From assembly GCA_902556855.1 (NCBI GenBank), contig CACDXJ010000002.1:48510-112509 (forward strand): a DNA stretch of 64,000 nt, given 5' to 3'. The notes beneath the pieces are model-generated. The model was not told the DNA's origin, made no database searches, and worked only from the letters and a program-made list of their open reading frames with translations. Shown in pieces: positions 48,625-57,754 of the stretch. A program made the translations under genes and the position numbers. Within the stretch, counting starts at the first letter, position 1, and each line of letters opens with the position of its first letter. The stretch is from an uncultured Pelagibacteraceae bacterium. GTDB taxonomy: Bacteria; Pseudomonadota; Alphaproteobacteria; Pelagibacterales; Pelagibacteraceae.

Positions 48625-49251
48625 TTATTTTCTTTTTTCCACAACAGAGTCTATTAGACCGAATTTTTTTGCCTCTTCTGCTGTCATAAAATTATCTCGC
48701 TCGAGAGCGTCCGAAATTTCTTCAACTGATTTACCTGTGTGTTTAGAATAAATTTTATTTAATCTTTCTTTAAGTGACAAAATTTCTTTTGCATGAATTT
48801 GTATATCTGTTGCTTGTCCCTGAAATCCCGCCGACGGTTGATGCACCATTATCCTTGAGTTAGGCAAAGAATATCTTTTACCTTTTTCTCCAGCAGCTAA
48901 TAAAAATGACCCCATAGAAGAAGCTTGTCCAATACATAGAGTTGAAACTGGTGAGTTTATATATTGCATAGTATCATATATACCAAGTCCAGCAGTTACC
49001 AAACCACCTGGGCTATTAATATAAAAACTTATTTCTTTATTAGGATTTTCAGACTCCAAAAATAATAATTGTGCGGTTACTAATGATGCAACTGAGTCAT
49101 TTACCGGTCCAACAAGAAAAACTATACGCTCCTTTAACAGTCTTGAAAAAATGTCATATGCTCTTTCTCCTTTGCTTGTTTGCTCAACAACCATAGGAAT
49201 TAAACTGTTCATTTTTTCCTCAAATTCGCGACTCATAGATGTTTTATACAA
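48625..49251 (-). CDS. clpP: ClpP serine peptidase
   Basis: Tetradecameric peptidase of ClpXP/ClpAP. Catalytic residues are visible as S112 in GQASSMG and H137 in MVHQPSAG, with the aspartate further on; 208 residues. It follows tig by 7 nt. An alternative start at the second methionine (M6) would shorten the propeptide-like N-terminus. Confidence 0.96.
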   Translation of the reverse strand: MYKTSMSREFEEKMNSLIPMVVEQTSKGERAYDIFSRLLKERIVFLVGPVNDSVASLVTAQLLFLESENPNKEISFYINSPGGLVTAGLGIYDTMQYINSPVSTLCIGQASSMGSFLLAAGEKGKRYSLPNSRIMVHQPSAGFQGQATDIQIHAKEILSLKERLNKIYSKHTGKSVEEISDALERDNFMTAEEAKKFGLIDSVVEKRK

Positions 49252-49258
49252 CTATTGG

Positions 49259-50632
49259 TTACTTTTTACTAATTTTTTTTGATTTAGATTTATCTTTTTC
49301 AGAAGATTTAGTTTTTGAAGACTCTGACTTATCTACATTTTGTTTGTTGAAATCTGTAATAATTATTTCTGCTTCTTTTGAGTTAATCTCTTTTAAATTA
49401 AGTTTCATTTTTGACTTTATTAATTCAATAATTTTTTCTTCATATAATGATCCCTTTAAACTTTGTGAGGCACTTGGATTTTTTTGATAGTATTCTAGAA
49501 CCATTTTTTCTTGTCCTGGCATAGTTTTAATTTGTTTTTGAATTTCAGCTTTTACTTCATCTTCTGTCACTTTTAAATTATTTTTTTCTCCAAATTCATT
49601 TAATAATAGACCCAATTTGATTCTATTTTTTGCAAGTTTTTCGTTATTTGCTTTATGTTTTTCTTTATCCTCAGGTTTTAAATTTTTTGTCATTAAATCA
49701 AGTTCTTGTTCAATCAAATTTTTAGGTAAGTCAATATTATGATTTTTTTCTATTTGATCTAAGATTTCTTTTTTTGTTATGGAATTAAGAGCTTGATTGT
49801 ACTGATTTGTAATTTGTTTTTCTATTAAAATTTTTAAATCTGCAAGATTTTTAGCTCCCATCATTTTTGCAAAATTATCATCCACTTTATTTTCAACAGC
49901 CTTTTTGATATTTATTATTTTACACTCAAATTTGGTCTTTTTATTTGCCAACTCTTTTTTAGGATGATTGGCTGGTAAAATTGCATTAACTTGTTTAGTC
50001 TCTTTTTTTTTAACACCAATTAACTGTTCATCAAAACCTTTTAAAAAAAGATTTTTACCTAATTCAATTTGTACTCCTTTTCCCTCACTACCTTCAAATT
50101 TTTTTTCATCAACTGTAGCAGAATAGTCAAAGGTAACTTGATCACCATTAATTGCTTTTTCATTATCTTTTTTTTCTTCAAATTTTTTGTTTTGAGTAGA
50201 TAATTCTTTTAATTTTTCATCAATAATTTTTTTTTCAATTTTAATTTTATAAGAAGTAAATTTAAATTTATCTAAGGCTTTTAATTCAATATTTGGTAAG
50301 CAGTCAATTTGCAGCTCGTAGTTTAAATCTTTTCCCTCCCCAAATTGTTTAAGATCTATTTTTGGTTGCCCAGCCACCTTTAATTTTTTTTCTAAAATTG
50401 CCTTAGACGATGTTTCTCTTAAAACTTTATCAATGACCTCGCCATAAATAGATTTTCCAAATTGACTTTTAATAACTGATGATGGAACCTTACCTGGTCT
50501 AAAACCTTTTAAAGCAACTTCTTTTTGTAATTCTAAAAGTCTTTCCTCAATTTTAGATTGAATAGTTTTTTTATCAACTACAACAGACAAAATAGTTCTT
50601 AAACCTTTTTTTGATTGTACTTCAATTTTCAT
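49259..50632 (-). CDS. tig: Trigger factor
   Basis: Ribosome-associated chaperone and prolyl isomerase. The start is the ATG at 50632 (457 residues, MKIEVQSKKG); the open frame continues upstream to 50680 but only through the tRNA-Leu gene. Domains in order are the ribosome-binding domain with the GFRPGKVP loop (about 43-50), the FKBP-type PPIase (about 150-235) and the helical chaperone arms. A lysine/serine-rich tail follows. There is no Shine-Dalgarno sequence: the tRNA 3' CCA ends 6 nt before the start. Confidence 0.95.
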   Translation of the reverse strand: MKIEVQSKKGLRTILSVVVDKKTIQSKIEERLLELQKEVALKGFRPGKVPSSVIKSQFGKSIYGEVIDKVLRETSSKAILEKKLKVAGQPKIDLKQFGEGKDLNYELQIDCLPNIELKALDKFKFTSYKIKIEKKIIDEKLKELSTQNKKFEEKKDNEKAINGDQVTFDYSATVDEKKFEGSEGKGVQIELGKNLFLKGFDEQLIGVKKKETKQVNAILPANHPKKELANKKTKFECKIINIKKAVENKVDDNFAKMMGAKNLADLKILIEKQITNQYNQALNSITKKEILDQIEKNHNIDLPKNLIEQELDLMTKNLKPEDKEKHKANNEKLAKNRIKLGLLLNEFGEKNNLKVTEDEVKAEIQKQIKTMPGQEKMVLEYYQKNPSASQSLKGSLYEEKIIELIKSKMKLNLKEINSKEAEIIITDFNKQNVDKSESSKTKSSEKDKSKSKKISKK

Positions 50633-50638
50633 AGTTTT

Positions 50639-50723
50639 TGGTGGGCAAGAAGAGACTCGAACTCTTAAGCCTTGCGGCACTGGTTTCTAAGACCAGCGCG
50701 TATACCAATTCCGCCACTTGCCC
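50639..50723 (-). tRNA. tRNA-Leu(TAG)
   Basis: Acceptor GGGCAAG pairs with CTTGCCC, the anticodon stem CTGGT/ACCAG surrounds CTTAGAA (anticodon TAG), a long variable arm (TGCCGCAAGGCTT) marks a class II tRNA, the T arm has AGTTCGAGTCT, and CCA is encoded. Length is 85 nt. It is sandwiched between a membrane phosphosugar transferase gene (29 nt upstream) and tig (6 nt downstream). Confidence 0.96.
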
Positions 50724-50752
50724 TTTTATTAACGGTTGTTTTATATATCAAT

Positions 50753-51814
50753 TTAATTTTTTATTAAACGATAAAGTCTTAAATAAATAATTAAGTAAAT
50801 TATTAGTAAACTAAAAAACCAGTATCTGCTTAAAATAGGATTATCTATAAAATACAACCCAGGTAATATCAGAATTAAATAAATTAAATTAATGAGTAAA
50901 GAATTTAAAAAATTTCCCCGGTTATTACCAAAAATAGATGAAATTTTATAATAGCTTAGCATGTGTAAATGTAAGTTATCAGGATGAACAGGTGATTTTT
51001 TTTGCCAAATTTTTCTAATAAATGAGAAGAAAACCTCAAAAAATAAGTAGAACAATAGAGTGCAGAAAAAAAATGAGGAAATATTTGGATTTAAATTATT
51101 TGTTATTATTATATTTAAAGCTAATAACGAACCCATTAAATAGGCTCCACTATCGCCTAAGAAAATTTTAGCGGTAGGAAAATTAAATAGAAGAAAAGAA
51201 AGTAATATTATAATTTGTGAAATCAAAATTAGTGAAAATTCATTAAAACCACTATTTAAGTTAATGAAAGTTAAGATAACATTTATTATAATTAAATTTA
51301 TAGTAAGTAAACCATTAAAACCGTCAATTAAGTTTGATCCATTAATAATAAATAAAAAACATAATAATACAAAAAAAGTTGAGAAGATATCAATCTTCAT
51401 AAGTGTAGTTAAAAACGGGATATCAATGTTTGAAAGTTTGATTGGAAGAAAGTTTATTATAATCCCAAGCAATAAAATCATTAAAAAAAGTCTTTTTAAT
51501 GGATTAATTCTAATTTTTAAATCATCTAAAAATCCTATAAAAAACATTGACGCGCTTATCAATAAATAGTCATAAAGAATTTCTGAATACAATAAATAAT
51601 AAATCAGACAAAAAAAACATATCGATATAAAACAAGCAATACCACCACTTCTTGTAACAGGTGTTTCGTGAAAAGCTTGTGGTTTTAAAAAATCTTCATC
51701 AAGTAAAGCTCCATCTTTTAGTTTATGAGAATACTTACTTACTAATAAAAAAATAAAAAAGCTTATCAAAGCAAACATTGATAAAAAACTCGACTCGATT
51801 GACTCAGTTCCCAT
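50753..51814 (-). CDS. MraY/WecA-family polyprenyl-phosphate phosphosugar transferase
   Basis: Integral membrane enzyme (353 residues, about 11 helices) that transfers a sugar 1-phosphate onto undecaprenyl phosphate to begin a surface polysaccharide. Family motifs are GFLDDLK (94-100, D97/D98), NLIDGFNGL (161-169), KIFLGDSGAYLMG (216-228) and the basic HPDNLHLHML loop (277-286), nearer to WecA than to MraY. It shares one base with the EamA transporter gene. The donor sugar is unknown. Confidence 0.88.
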   Translation of the reverse strand: MGTESIESSFLSMFALISFFIFLLVSKYSHKLKDGALLDEDFLKPQAFHETPVTRSGGIACFISICFFCLIYYLLYSEILYDYLLISASMFFIGFLDDLKIRINPLKRLFLMILLLGIIINFLPIKLSNIDIPFLTTLMKIDIFSTFFVLLCFLFIINGSNLIDGFNGLLTINLIIINVILTFINLNSGFNEFSLILISQIIILLSFLLFNFPTAKIFLGDSGAYLMGSLLALNIIITNNLNPNISSFFFCTLLFYLFFEVFFSFIRKIWQKKSPVHPDNLHLHMLSYYKISSIFGNNRGNFLNSLLINLIYLILILPGLYFIDNPILSRYWFFSLLIIYLIIYLRLYRLIKN

Positions 51815-52701
51815 TAACTATTAAGTCCTTTATTATTTTTTTTAAATATATAAATACCCAAAAGAATTATAACTAATGAAACTAAAACTCTCCATGTAAT
51901 AATTTCATCCATTAAAAAATAACCAAAAATTATTCCAAATATAGGGATTAAATATGCTACTTGGGTTTGGAAAACTAATCCATTGACTGTCAAAATTCTA
52001 AACCTAATTAACCACGCAAATCCAGTAGCAACAACGCCTAAATATAAAAGTGATAGGGTTGAAGTCAATGACGGAGAAGAATTCCAGGGAGTCTCTAAAA
52101 TAAGCGAAAAAGGAAATAAAAAAATTACAGACCATATAGTGGTAGATGTCGTAACATTTTCGTTTTTTTTATTTCTTAATTTTAAAGTTAGCAGACCACC
52201 AATACAATAAAAAGTTGATCCTAAAATAGTAATGAGAGCATAGAGATAATTATCTTTATTTATGATAACCTTATCAAAAAACAATAATATTATACCGCTG
52301 AATCCCACTAAAACTCCTAACGATTTTAAATAAGATAACTTTTCATCTTTGGTAAAAAAATGAGCTAGTATTGATCCGCTTAAAGGAGTGGTGCTCATAA
52401 GAATTGCAGCTAGGTAGCTATTAATTTTTGCTGTTCCAATTGCTATCAACACAAAGGGTATTGCAATGTTGCATAAACCAATAAGAGCATACCAATTCCA
52501 GTTTTCGCTAAAAGCTTCTATTTTGATGTTATTTATTTTGCACAAAATAAGTAACGGAACGCTAGCAAATATAACTCTAACTAACGCAAGTGTTATTGGA
52601 TCATAAGAATAGGTTGCTATTTTTATATTAAAAAATGAAGATCCCCAAATAATAGCTAACAAAATTAACAGTAATAAATCAAATGTATTTGCTTCTCTCA
52701 T
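51814..52701 (-). CDS. EamA/DMT superfamily transporter
   Basis: Ten-helix drug/metabolite transporter (295 residues) with two internally repeated EamA units, the first around IWGSSFFNIKIATYSYDP and the second after residue 150. Conserved EamA features, such as PLSGSILAHFFTKDEKLS at the repeat junction, are visible. The substrate cannot be inferred. Its start is divergent from glnA across 121 nt. Confidence 0.88.
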   Translation of the reverse strand: MREANTFDLLLLILLAIIWGSSFFNIKIATYSYDPITLALVRVIFASVPLLILCKINNIKIEAFSENWNWYALIGLCNIAIPFVLIAIGTAKINSYLAAILMSTTPLSGSILAHFFTKDEKLSYLKSLGVLVGFSGIILLFFDKVIINKDNYLYALITILGSTFYCIGGLLTLKLRNKKNENVTTSTTIWSVIFLFPFSLILETPWNSSPSLTSTLSLLYLGVVATGFAWLIRFRILTVNGLVFQTQVAYLIPIFGIIFGYFLMDEIITWRVLVSLVIILLGIYIFKKNNKGLNS

Positions 52702-52811
52702 TTCAAGTCCAAAGTGTATATATGTGATAAATGCATAGCTGATATATATTTTTAATATTACTATAAAAAAGTTCCTTATATATGTTCAGGTCAAAATTAA
52801 AACTAATTTTT

Positions 52812-52817
52812 AAGGAG
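52812..52817 (+). promoter_or_regulatory. Strong ribosome-binding site of glnA (AAGGAG)
   Basis: A full consensus Shine-Dalgarno sequence with 5-nt spacing to the ATG. Few genes in this window have one so complete, which fits a highly expressed enzyme. The 121-nt intergenic region upstream is AT-rich; I see neither a clear -24/-12 element nor a conserved riboswitch core in it. Confidence 0.75.
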
Positions 52818-52822
52818 AATTA

Positions 52823-54229
52823 ATGAGTTCTAAAAATATTCTTAAGCTTATGAAAGACAAACAAGTCGAGTTTGTTGATTTAAGATTTACAGATCCCAAA
52901 GGTAAACTGCAACATTTGACAATGGACGCGACTGTTGTGGACGAGGATATGCTTGATAAAGGAGTTTTCTTTGATGGTTCTTCAATTGCAGGTTGGAAAG
53001 CTATAAACGAGTCAGATATGATATTAAAACCAGATTTGGATAAACCAATAATTGATCCATTTAATTCTCACACAACACTTAATATCTTTTGTGATATTTT
53101 AGATGCAGTAAAAAAAGATCCCTACGAAAGAGATCCAAGAGGAACAGCAAAAAAAGCTGAAGCATATTTAAAAAAAACAGGTATCGGTGACAAATCTTAT
53201 TTCGGACCTGAACCAGAATTCTTTGTTTTTGATGATGTTAGATTTAAAAATGATATGAACGAAACGAGCTTTACAATAGACAGTTCTGAGGGACCGTACA
53301 ACACTGGCAAAAAATATGAAAATGGTAACATGGGACACAGGCCTGGAATTAAAGGAGGCTATTTTCCAGTTCCTCCAGTAGATAGTGCTCAAGACATGAG
53401 AGGTGAATATTTAAAAGCTTTAAAAGATATGGGTGTAAAAGTAGAAAAGCATCACCACGAGGTTGCTCCAAGTCAGCATGAGTTGGGGATGTATTTTGGA
53501 ACACTAACAAATCAAGCCGATAATGTTCAGTTATATAAATATGCTGTTCAGATGGTAACTCACTCATTTGGTAAGACTGCAACTTTTATGCCTAAACCAG
53601 TTAAGGGTGATAATGGATCTGGAATGCATTGCCACCAATCAATATGGAAAGGTAGTACTCCACTATTTATGGGAAAAGAGTACGCAGGACTTTCAAAAGA
53701 GGCACTTTATTATATTGGAGGAATTTTAAAACACGCCAGAGCAATTAATGCGTTTGCTAATGCTACGACAAATAGTTACAAAAGATTAATTCCAGGATTT
53801 GAGGCACCTGTTATCTTAGCTTACTCAGCTAGAAATAGATCTGCTTCTTGTAGAATTCCGGTTATAATGAATCCAAAAGCAGCAAGAATGGAAATAAGAT
53901 TTCCAGACGCAGCTGGAAACCCTTACTTAACTTTTGCTTCTATGTTGATGGCGGGTATAGATGGGATAAAGAATAAGATAGATCCTGGTAAACCATTTGA
54001 TCAAGATTTATATTCTTTATCTGAAGATGAAGTAAAAAAACTTCCAACAGTTTGTGGCTCTTTAAGAGAGGCTATGCAGAACCTTGATAAGGATAGAAAA
54101 TTCTTAACTGAAGGTGGTGTATTTACAGATGATCAGATTGATGCTTACATTGAATTAAAATTTCAGGAAATCTACAATTTTGAGCATACACCTCATCCAA
54201 TTGAATTTGAGATGTATTATAGTGGTTAA
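52823..54229 (+). CDS. glnA: Glutamine synthetase type I
   Basis: Assimilates ammonium into glutamine (dodecameric GSI). The 468 residues carry FDGSSIAGW (49-57), the metal/ammonium loop around GPEPEFFVFD, MPKPVKGDNGSGMHCHQS, NRSASCRIP, and Y397 in DLYSLSEDE, the position adenylylated by GlnE in GSI-beta enzymes, so covalent regulation is possible. Its TAA overlaps the sufA stop through a shared TTAA palindrome. Confidence 0.97.
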   Translation: MSSKNILKLMKDKQVEFVDLRFTDPKGKLQHLTMDATVVDEDMLDKGVFFDGSSIAGWKAINESDMILKPDLDKPIIDPFNSHTTLNIFCDILDAVKKDPYERDPRGTAKKAEAYLKKTGIGDKSYFGPEPEFFVFDDVRFKNDMNETSFTIDSSEGPYNTGKKYENGNMGHRPGIKGGYFPVPPVDSAQDMRGEYLKALKDMGVKVEKHHHEVAPSQHELGMYFGTLTNQADNVQLYKYAVQMVTHSFGKTATFMPKPVKGDNGSGMHCHQSIWKGSTPLFMGKEYAGLSKEALYYIGGILKHARAINAFANATTNSYKRLIPGFEAPVILAYSARNRSASCRIPVIMNPKAARMEIRFPDAAGNPYLTFASMLMAGIDGIKNKIDPGKPFDQDLYSLSEDEVKKLPTVCGSLREAMQNLDKDRKFLTEGGVFTDDQIDAYIELKFQEIYNFEHTPHPIEFEMYYSG

Positions 54230-54561
54230 ATTTTGAAAGACTCTCCGCAACCGCAACGTTCAGTCTCATTTGGATTTTTAAATACAAATTGTGAAGAGAA
54301 TTTTTCTTGCTTATAATCCATTTCTGTACCCAATAAATACATTATAGCCTTAGGATCAATAAAAACTTTTACTCCTTTATCCTCAATAACCTCTTCATTT
54401 GGTTTCATTTCTTTTGCATACTCCATAATATAGGACATTCCAGCACAACCACCTGATTTTACTCCAACCCTTACTCCTATTGCAAATTTTTCAGCTTTAG
54501 ACATGATCTGTTTTATTCTTTCAGCTGCTTTATGGCTTAATTTGATTGCTTGCTTGCTCAT
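54226..54561 (-). CDS. sufA: A-type Fe-S carrier protein
   Basis: Carries assembled Fe-S clusters to target proteins. The 111-residue A-type fold has its three cysteine ligands at C39 (GGCAG), C103 and C105 (CGCG). It is the last gene of the suf operon, overlapping sufT by 4 nt. IscA and ErpA are close relatives, and the name SufA follows the operon context. Confidence 0.9.
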   Translation of the reverse strand: MSKQAIKLSHKAAERIKQIMSKAEKFAIGVRVGVKSGGCAGMSYIMEYAKEMKPNEEVIEDKGVKVFIDPKAIMYLLGTEMDYKQEKFSSQFVFKNPNETERCGCGESFKI

Positions 54562-54860
54562 AAATTTAATTCTAACTTAGCTGCCTCAGACATTTTGTCT
54601 TTATCCCAAGGTGGATCCCATACTAACTTCAAATCTACTTCTTTTATACCCTCAATTTTAAGTATATTATCTTTAACAGAATTAGGCAAACTCTCAGCTA
54701 CAGGGCAGTTAGGCGATGTTAAAGTCATTTCTATCAATACTTTATTTTCCTTATCTACTTCTATTTTGTAAATAAGACCTAATTCGTAAATATTTACAGG
54801 TATTTCTGGGTCGTAAATTTTCTTAATTTCAGAAATTATTTTCTCTTTTAAATCAATCAT
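54558..54860 (-). CDS. sufT: SufT / DUF59 (MIP18) Fe-S maturation factor
   Basis: A 100-residue MIP18-family protein implicated in Fe-S cluster maturation. Recognised by YDPEIPVNIYELGLIY, TLTSPNCPVAESLP with the family's conserved cysteine, and VWDPPWDKDKMSEAA. Its place between sufU and sufA supports the role. The gap to sufU is 1 nt. Confidence 0.88.
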   Translation of the reverse strand: MIDLKEKIISEIKKIYDPEIPVNIYELGLIYKIEVDKENKVLIEMTLTSPNCPVAESLPNSVKDNILKIEGIKEVDLKLVWDPPWDKDKMSEAAKLELNL

Positions 54861-54861
54861 T

Positions 54862-55305
54862 TTAAGACTTATTTTTTAATGCCGATAAAAGTGTATGCCA
54901 TGCCATTGTTGCACACTTTATTCTCATTGGAAATTCTTGAACACCAGACAGTGAAGAAATGGTAGTTATCTGATTTTCAGATAGACTGTTTAAAGTAATT
55001 TTAGTTTTGTTTTTTAACATATTCAAAAAGTCATCTGTTACTTTTTTTGAAAACTCTAAATTTTTACCTTTTAAAGTATCTGTAAGAATTGATGCTGAAG
55101 CTAAAGAAATTGCACATCCCTCGCCTTCAAAACTTAAACCAGAGAGATTTTTGTCATTATCTAATTTTAAATAGATATGAACTTTGTCACCACAAAGGGG
55201 GTTATGTGCTTTTGCGTCGTGATTATAACCTTCGCATTTACCCATATTTCTAGGGTTCTTTGCATGATCTAAAATAATTTCTTGATATAATTCTTTAAGT
55301 TCCAT
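54862..55305 (-). CDS. sufU: SufU-type Fe-S scaffold / sulfur acceptor
   Basis: A NifU-N/IscU-fold protein (147 residues) with C38, D40, C64 and C131. The extra segment before C131 (LSGVQEFPMRIKC) is the insertion that distinguishes zinc-binding SufU from IscU. SufU takes sulfur from SufS where SufE is absent; no sufE is present here. It abuts sufS directly. Confidence 0.9.
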   Translation of the reverse strand: MELKELYQEIILDHAKNPRNMGKCEGYNHDAKAHNPLCGDKVHIYLKLDNDKNLSGLSFEGEGCAISLASASILTDTLKGKNLEFSKKVTDDFLNMLKNKTKITLNSLSENQITTISSLSGVQEFPMRIKCATMAWHTLLSALKNKS

Positions 55306-56523
55306 TTAAATCTGAAATACTTTTTTACATTTATTTATTGACTCACTTAAAACATCAATATCTTCATTATCATTATATACGCCAATAGATGCTCTCGCTG
55401 TTGCTGGAATTCCAAGTTTCTCATGTAAAATTTGACAACAATGATGGCCAGCTCTTATTGCAACACCGTCATCATCTAAAATTGTTGCAATATCATGTGG
55501 ATGAATTCCTTTCAAAGTAAAAGATATTATAGATGCTCTATTTTTAGGGTTTCCAATAATATTAACAGAATTGTTTTTTCTCAATTTTTCTAAACCATAT
55601 TCTAGAACTTTGCTCTCGTGCTTTTCTATATTTTTAATTCCTAGTTCTTGAATAAACTTAATTGATTTTGCAAAAGCAACGACCTCAGCAGTTTGCATTG
55701 TGCCAGCTTCAAATTTTGTTGGCGAGTCTGCAAAAGTTATTTCATCTTTTTTAACCTCACTTATCATTCCTCCACCTCCTTGATAAGGTGGTAACTCATC
55801 AACCCATTTTTTCTTAGCATAAAGAATGCCAAGCCCATTCGGACCATACATTTTATGACAAGAAATAGCGTAAAAATCACAATCTAGGTCTTGAACGTCT
55901 AACAAGGCATGAGGTGCGCCTTGCGTTCCATCGATTAAAACAGGTATGTTTTTTGATTTAGCTAAATCAATAATTTTTTTTACAGGTAAAATTGCCCCTG
56001 TAACATTAGAAATATGTGTAAAAGCTATTATTTTAGTTTTTATATTTATATGCTTACTGAATTCATCAATATCTATATCTCCGTTATCATTCACAGAGGC
56101 GAATTTAATTACAGCGCCTTTCTTTTTTCTTAAATAATGCCACGGAACATAGTTTGAGTGATGTTCTAGTTCGGTAACAAGAATTTCATCACCACTTTTA
56201 ATAAATTTTTCTCCATAAGAATTAGCTACTAAATTAATAGCCTCGGTCGCTCCCTTTGTAAAAATTATTTCCTCTCTGTGCTTTGCATTAATATAAGATT
56301 TTACTAAGTCTCTAGTTTCTTCAAATTTATTGGTCGCCTTAACTGCTAATGTGTGTACACTTCTTCCTACATTGGAAAATTCAGTCTCATAAAACCTTGA
56401 AATTTCATCGATAACTATTTTTGGTTTTTGCGATGAGTTTGCGCTATCTAAATAAATTAGAGGTTTTCCTTTAATCTTTTGTTTAAAAATAGGAAATTTT
56501 TGTTTTATATTATTAAATTCCAT
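55306..56523 (-). CDS. sufS: Cysteine desulfurase SufS
   Basis: PLP enzyme that mobilises sulfur from cysteine. The 405 residues contain the PLP lysine K224 in SCHKMYGP, H121 in LEHHSN, and the persulfide cysteine in RAGHHCCQ (C362, followed by an additional C363). Start and end overlap its neighbours (11 nt with sufD). Confidence 0.95.
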   Translation of the reverse strand: MEFNNIKQKFPIFKQKIKGKPLIYLDSANSSQKPKIVIDEISRFYETEFSNVGRSVHTLAVKATNKFEETRDLVKSYINAKHREEIIFTKGATEAINLVANSYGEKFIKSGDEILVTELEHHSNYVPWHYLRKKKGAVIKFASVNDNGDIDIDEFSKHINIKTKIIAFTHISNVTGAILPVKKIIDLAKSKNIPVLIDGTQGAPHALLDVQDLDCDFYAISCHKMYGPNGLGILYAKKKWVDELPPYQGGGGMISEVKKDEITFADSPTKFEAGTMQTAEVVAFAKSIKFIQELGIKNIEKHESKVLEYGLEKLRKNNSVNIIGNPKNRASIISFTLKGIHPHDIATILDDDGVAIRAGHHCCQILHEKLGIPATARASIGVYNDNEDIDVLSESINKCKKVFQI

Positions 56524-57754
56524 TTATTTGACCCTCTATACTTTTTTCTAAAAAAGTTTTAATTTTTTGTTCAGACATGTTCTCAAAAATTTCATTTAGA
56601 AAACCATTTATTAAAAGTTTTTTAGCTTCCGTAAATTGAATTCCTCTAGTCATTAAATAATGAACAGCATCTTTGTCTATACTTCCTGAGGTAGATCCAT
56701 GCGAACACTTCACGTCATCAGCATAAATTTCCAATTCTGGTTTTGCATTAAATTCTGCCAAATCGTCTAAAATTAAAGCTTTACTTAATTGATAAGCGTC
56801 AGTTTTTTGAGCAACGTCCTTAACATATATTTTACCCTGATAAATGCCATTGCTATCCTTCTCTAAAACATTCTTTATTTTTTGATAACTTTTGCAGTTT
56901 GGAGCTAAATGATTTATTCTTGTTTTAATTTCTTGATGCTCTCCTTCACCTAAACTTAATCCAGACATAATGAAACAGTTGCTATTTTCTTTTTCCAGAC
57001 TCATTTCAATTTCAACTCTATTAAACCTAAGCCCAGAAGTTAAAATATAATTTTGATAGTTGGAATTATATCCTTGAGACCCAGAAATATTTTTATAAAA
57101 ATAACCTTTACTTTTTGATTTTTGAATTGAAATGCTTTTTAAAACTGAGTCTTTGGCAATTTCTACAGTTTCAAAGGTGTTTTTTAAAAATTTACTATTT
57201 TCATCCACATTATACTCAATTAAAGTTAACTCTGTATTTTGATTTAATTTAATTTTATTTGAATTATTAATAATTTTGTTTTCTAAATTTGCTGAATAGT
57301 AATTATAAATTATAATAGGTTTTTTACATTTATAATTCTCTTTAATTTCTATTTTAAAACCTCCTAATGATAAAGCTTTATTAAGATAATTTAGATTACT
57401 GCTTGATTGATTTTTAAAATCATCCAATGAATTTAATTTTTCAATATTTACTTTTGACTTGTCTTCAAAGCTGATATCAAATGAATTTAATAAACCATTT
57501 ACAAGTATAATAAAATTATGATCAAAATCTCTAATTAATTCGATCTTTTCATCAAATGAAAAATCATGATTATTTTTTATTTTTTTGAAATTTTTATTTA
57601 TAATTAAACTAAAGTCTGTGAATTTCCAACTTTCATCTTTTTTGTTAGGAAGGCCTTTTTTAAAAAATAATTCAAGATTTTTTTTTCTATCCAATGCCTC
57701 TTTATTAGAGGAATTAGAAATTTTATCTAAATCAATATTGAATAGTTCTTCCAT
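56513..57754 (-). CDS. sufD: SufD scaffold subunit
   Basis: Partner of SufB in the SufBC2D scaffold complex (413 residues). Typical features are the beta-helix core and, near the C-terminus, DVKCSHGSTSGSIDKDAVHYLMTRGI, where the conserved histidine follows the cysteine. It shares one base with sufC. Confidence 0.94.
   Translation of the reverse strand: MEELFNIDLDKISNSSNKEALDRKKNLELFFKKGLPNKKDESWKFTDFSLIINKNFKKIKNNHDFSFDEKIELIRDFDHNFIILVNGLLNSFDISFEDKSKVNIEKLNSLDDFKNQSSSNLNYLNKALSLGGFKIEIKENYKCKKPIIIYNYYSANLENKIINNSNKIKLNQNTELTLIEYNVDENSKFLKNTFETVEIAKDSVLKSISIQKSKSKGYFYKNISGSQGYNSNYQNYILTSGLRFNRVEIEMSLEKENSNCFIMSGLSLGEGEHQEIKTRINHLAPNCKSYQKIKNVLEKDSNGIYQGKIYVKDVAQKTDAYQLSKALILDDLAEFNAKPELEIYADDVKCSHGSTSGSIDKDAVHYLMTRGIQFTEAKKLLINGFLNEIFENMSEQKIKTFLEKSIEGQINGI

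Noticed and set aside
50633..50680. Longer trigger factor start at 50680
   Set aside because: The added 16 residues are encoded inside tRNA-Leu; the ATG at 50632 gives the canonical N-terminus.
52702..52811. Riboswitch or -24/-12 promoter upstream of glnA
   Set aside because: I could not find a conserved glutamine-aptamer-like core or a GG-N10-GC element; the region is only AT-rich.
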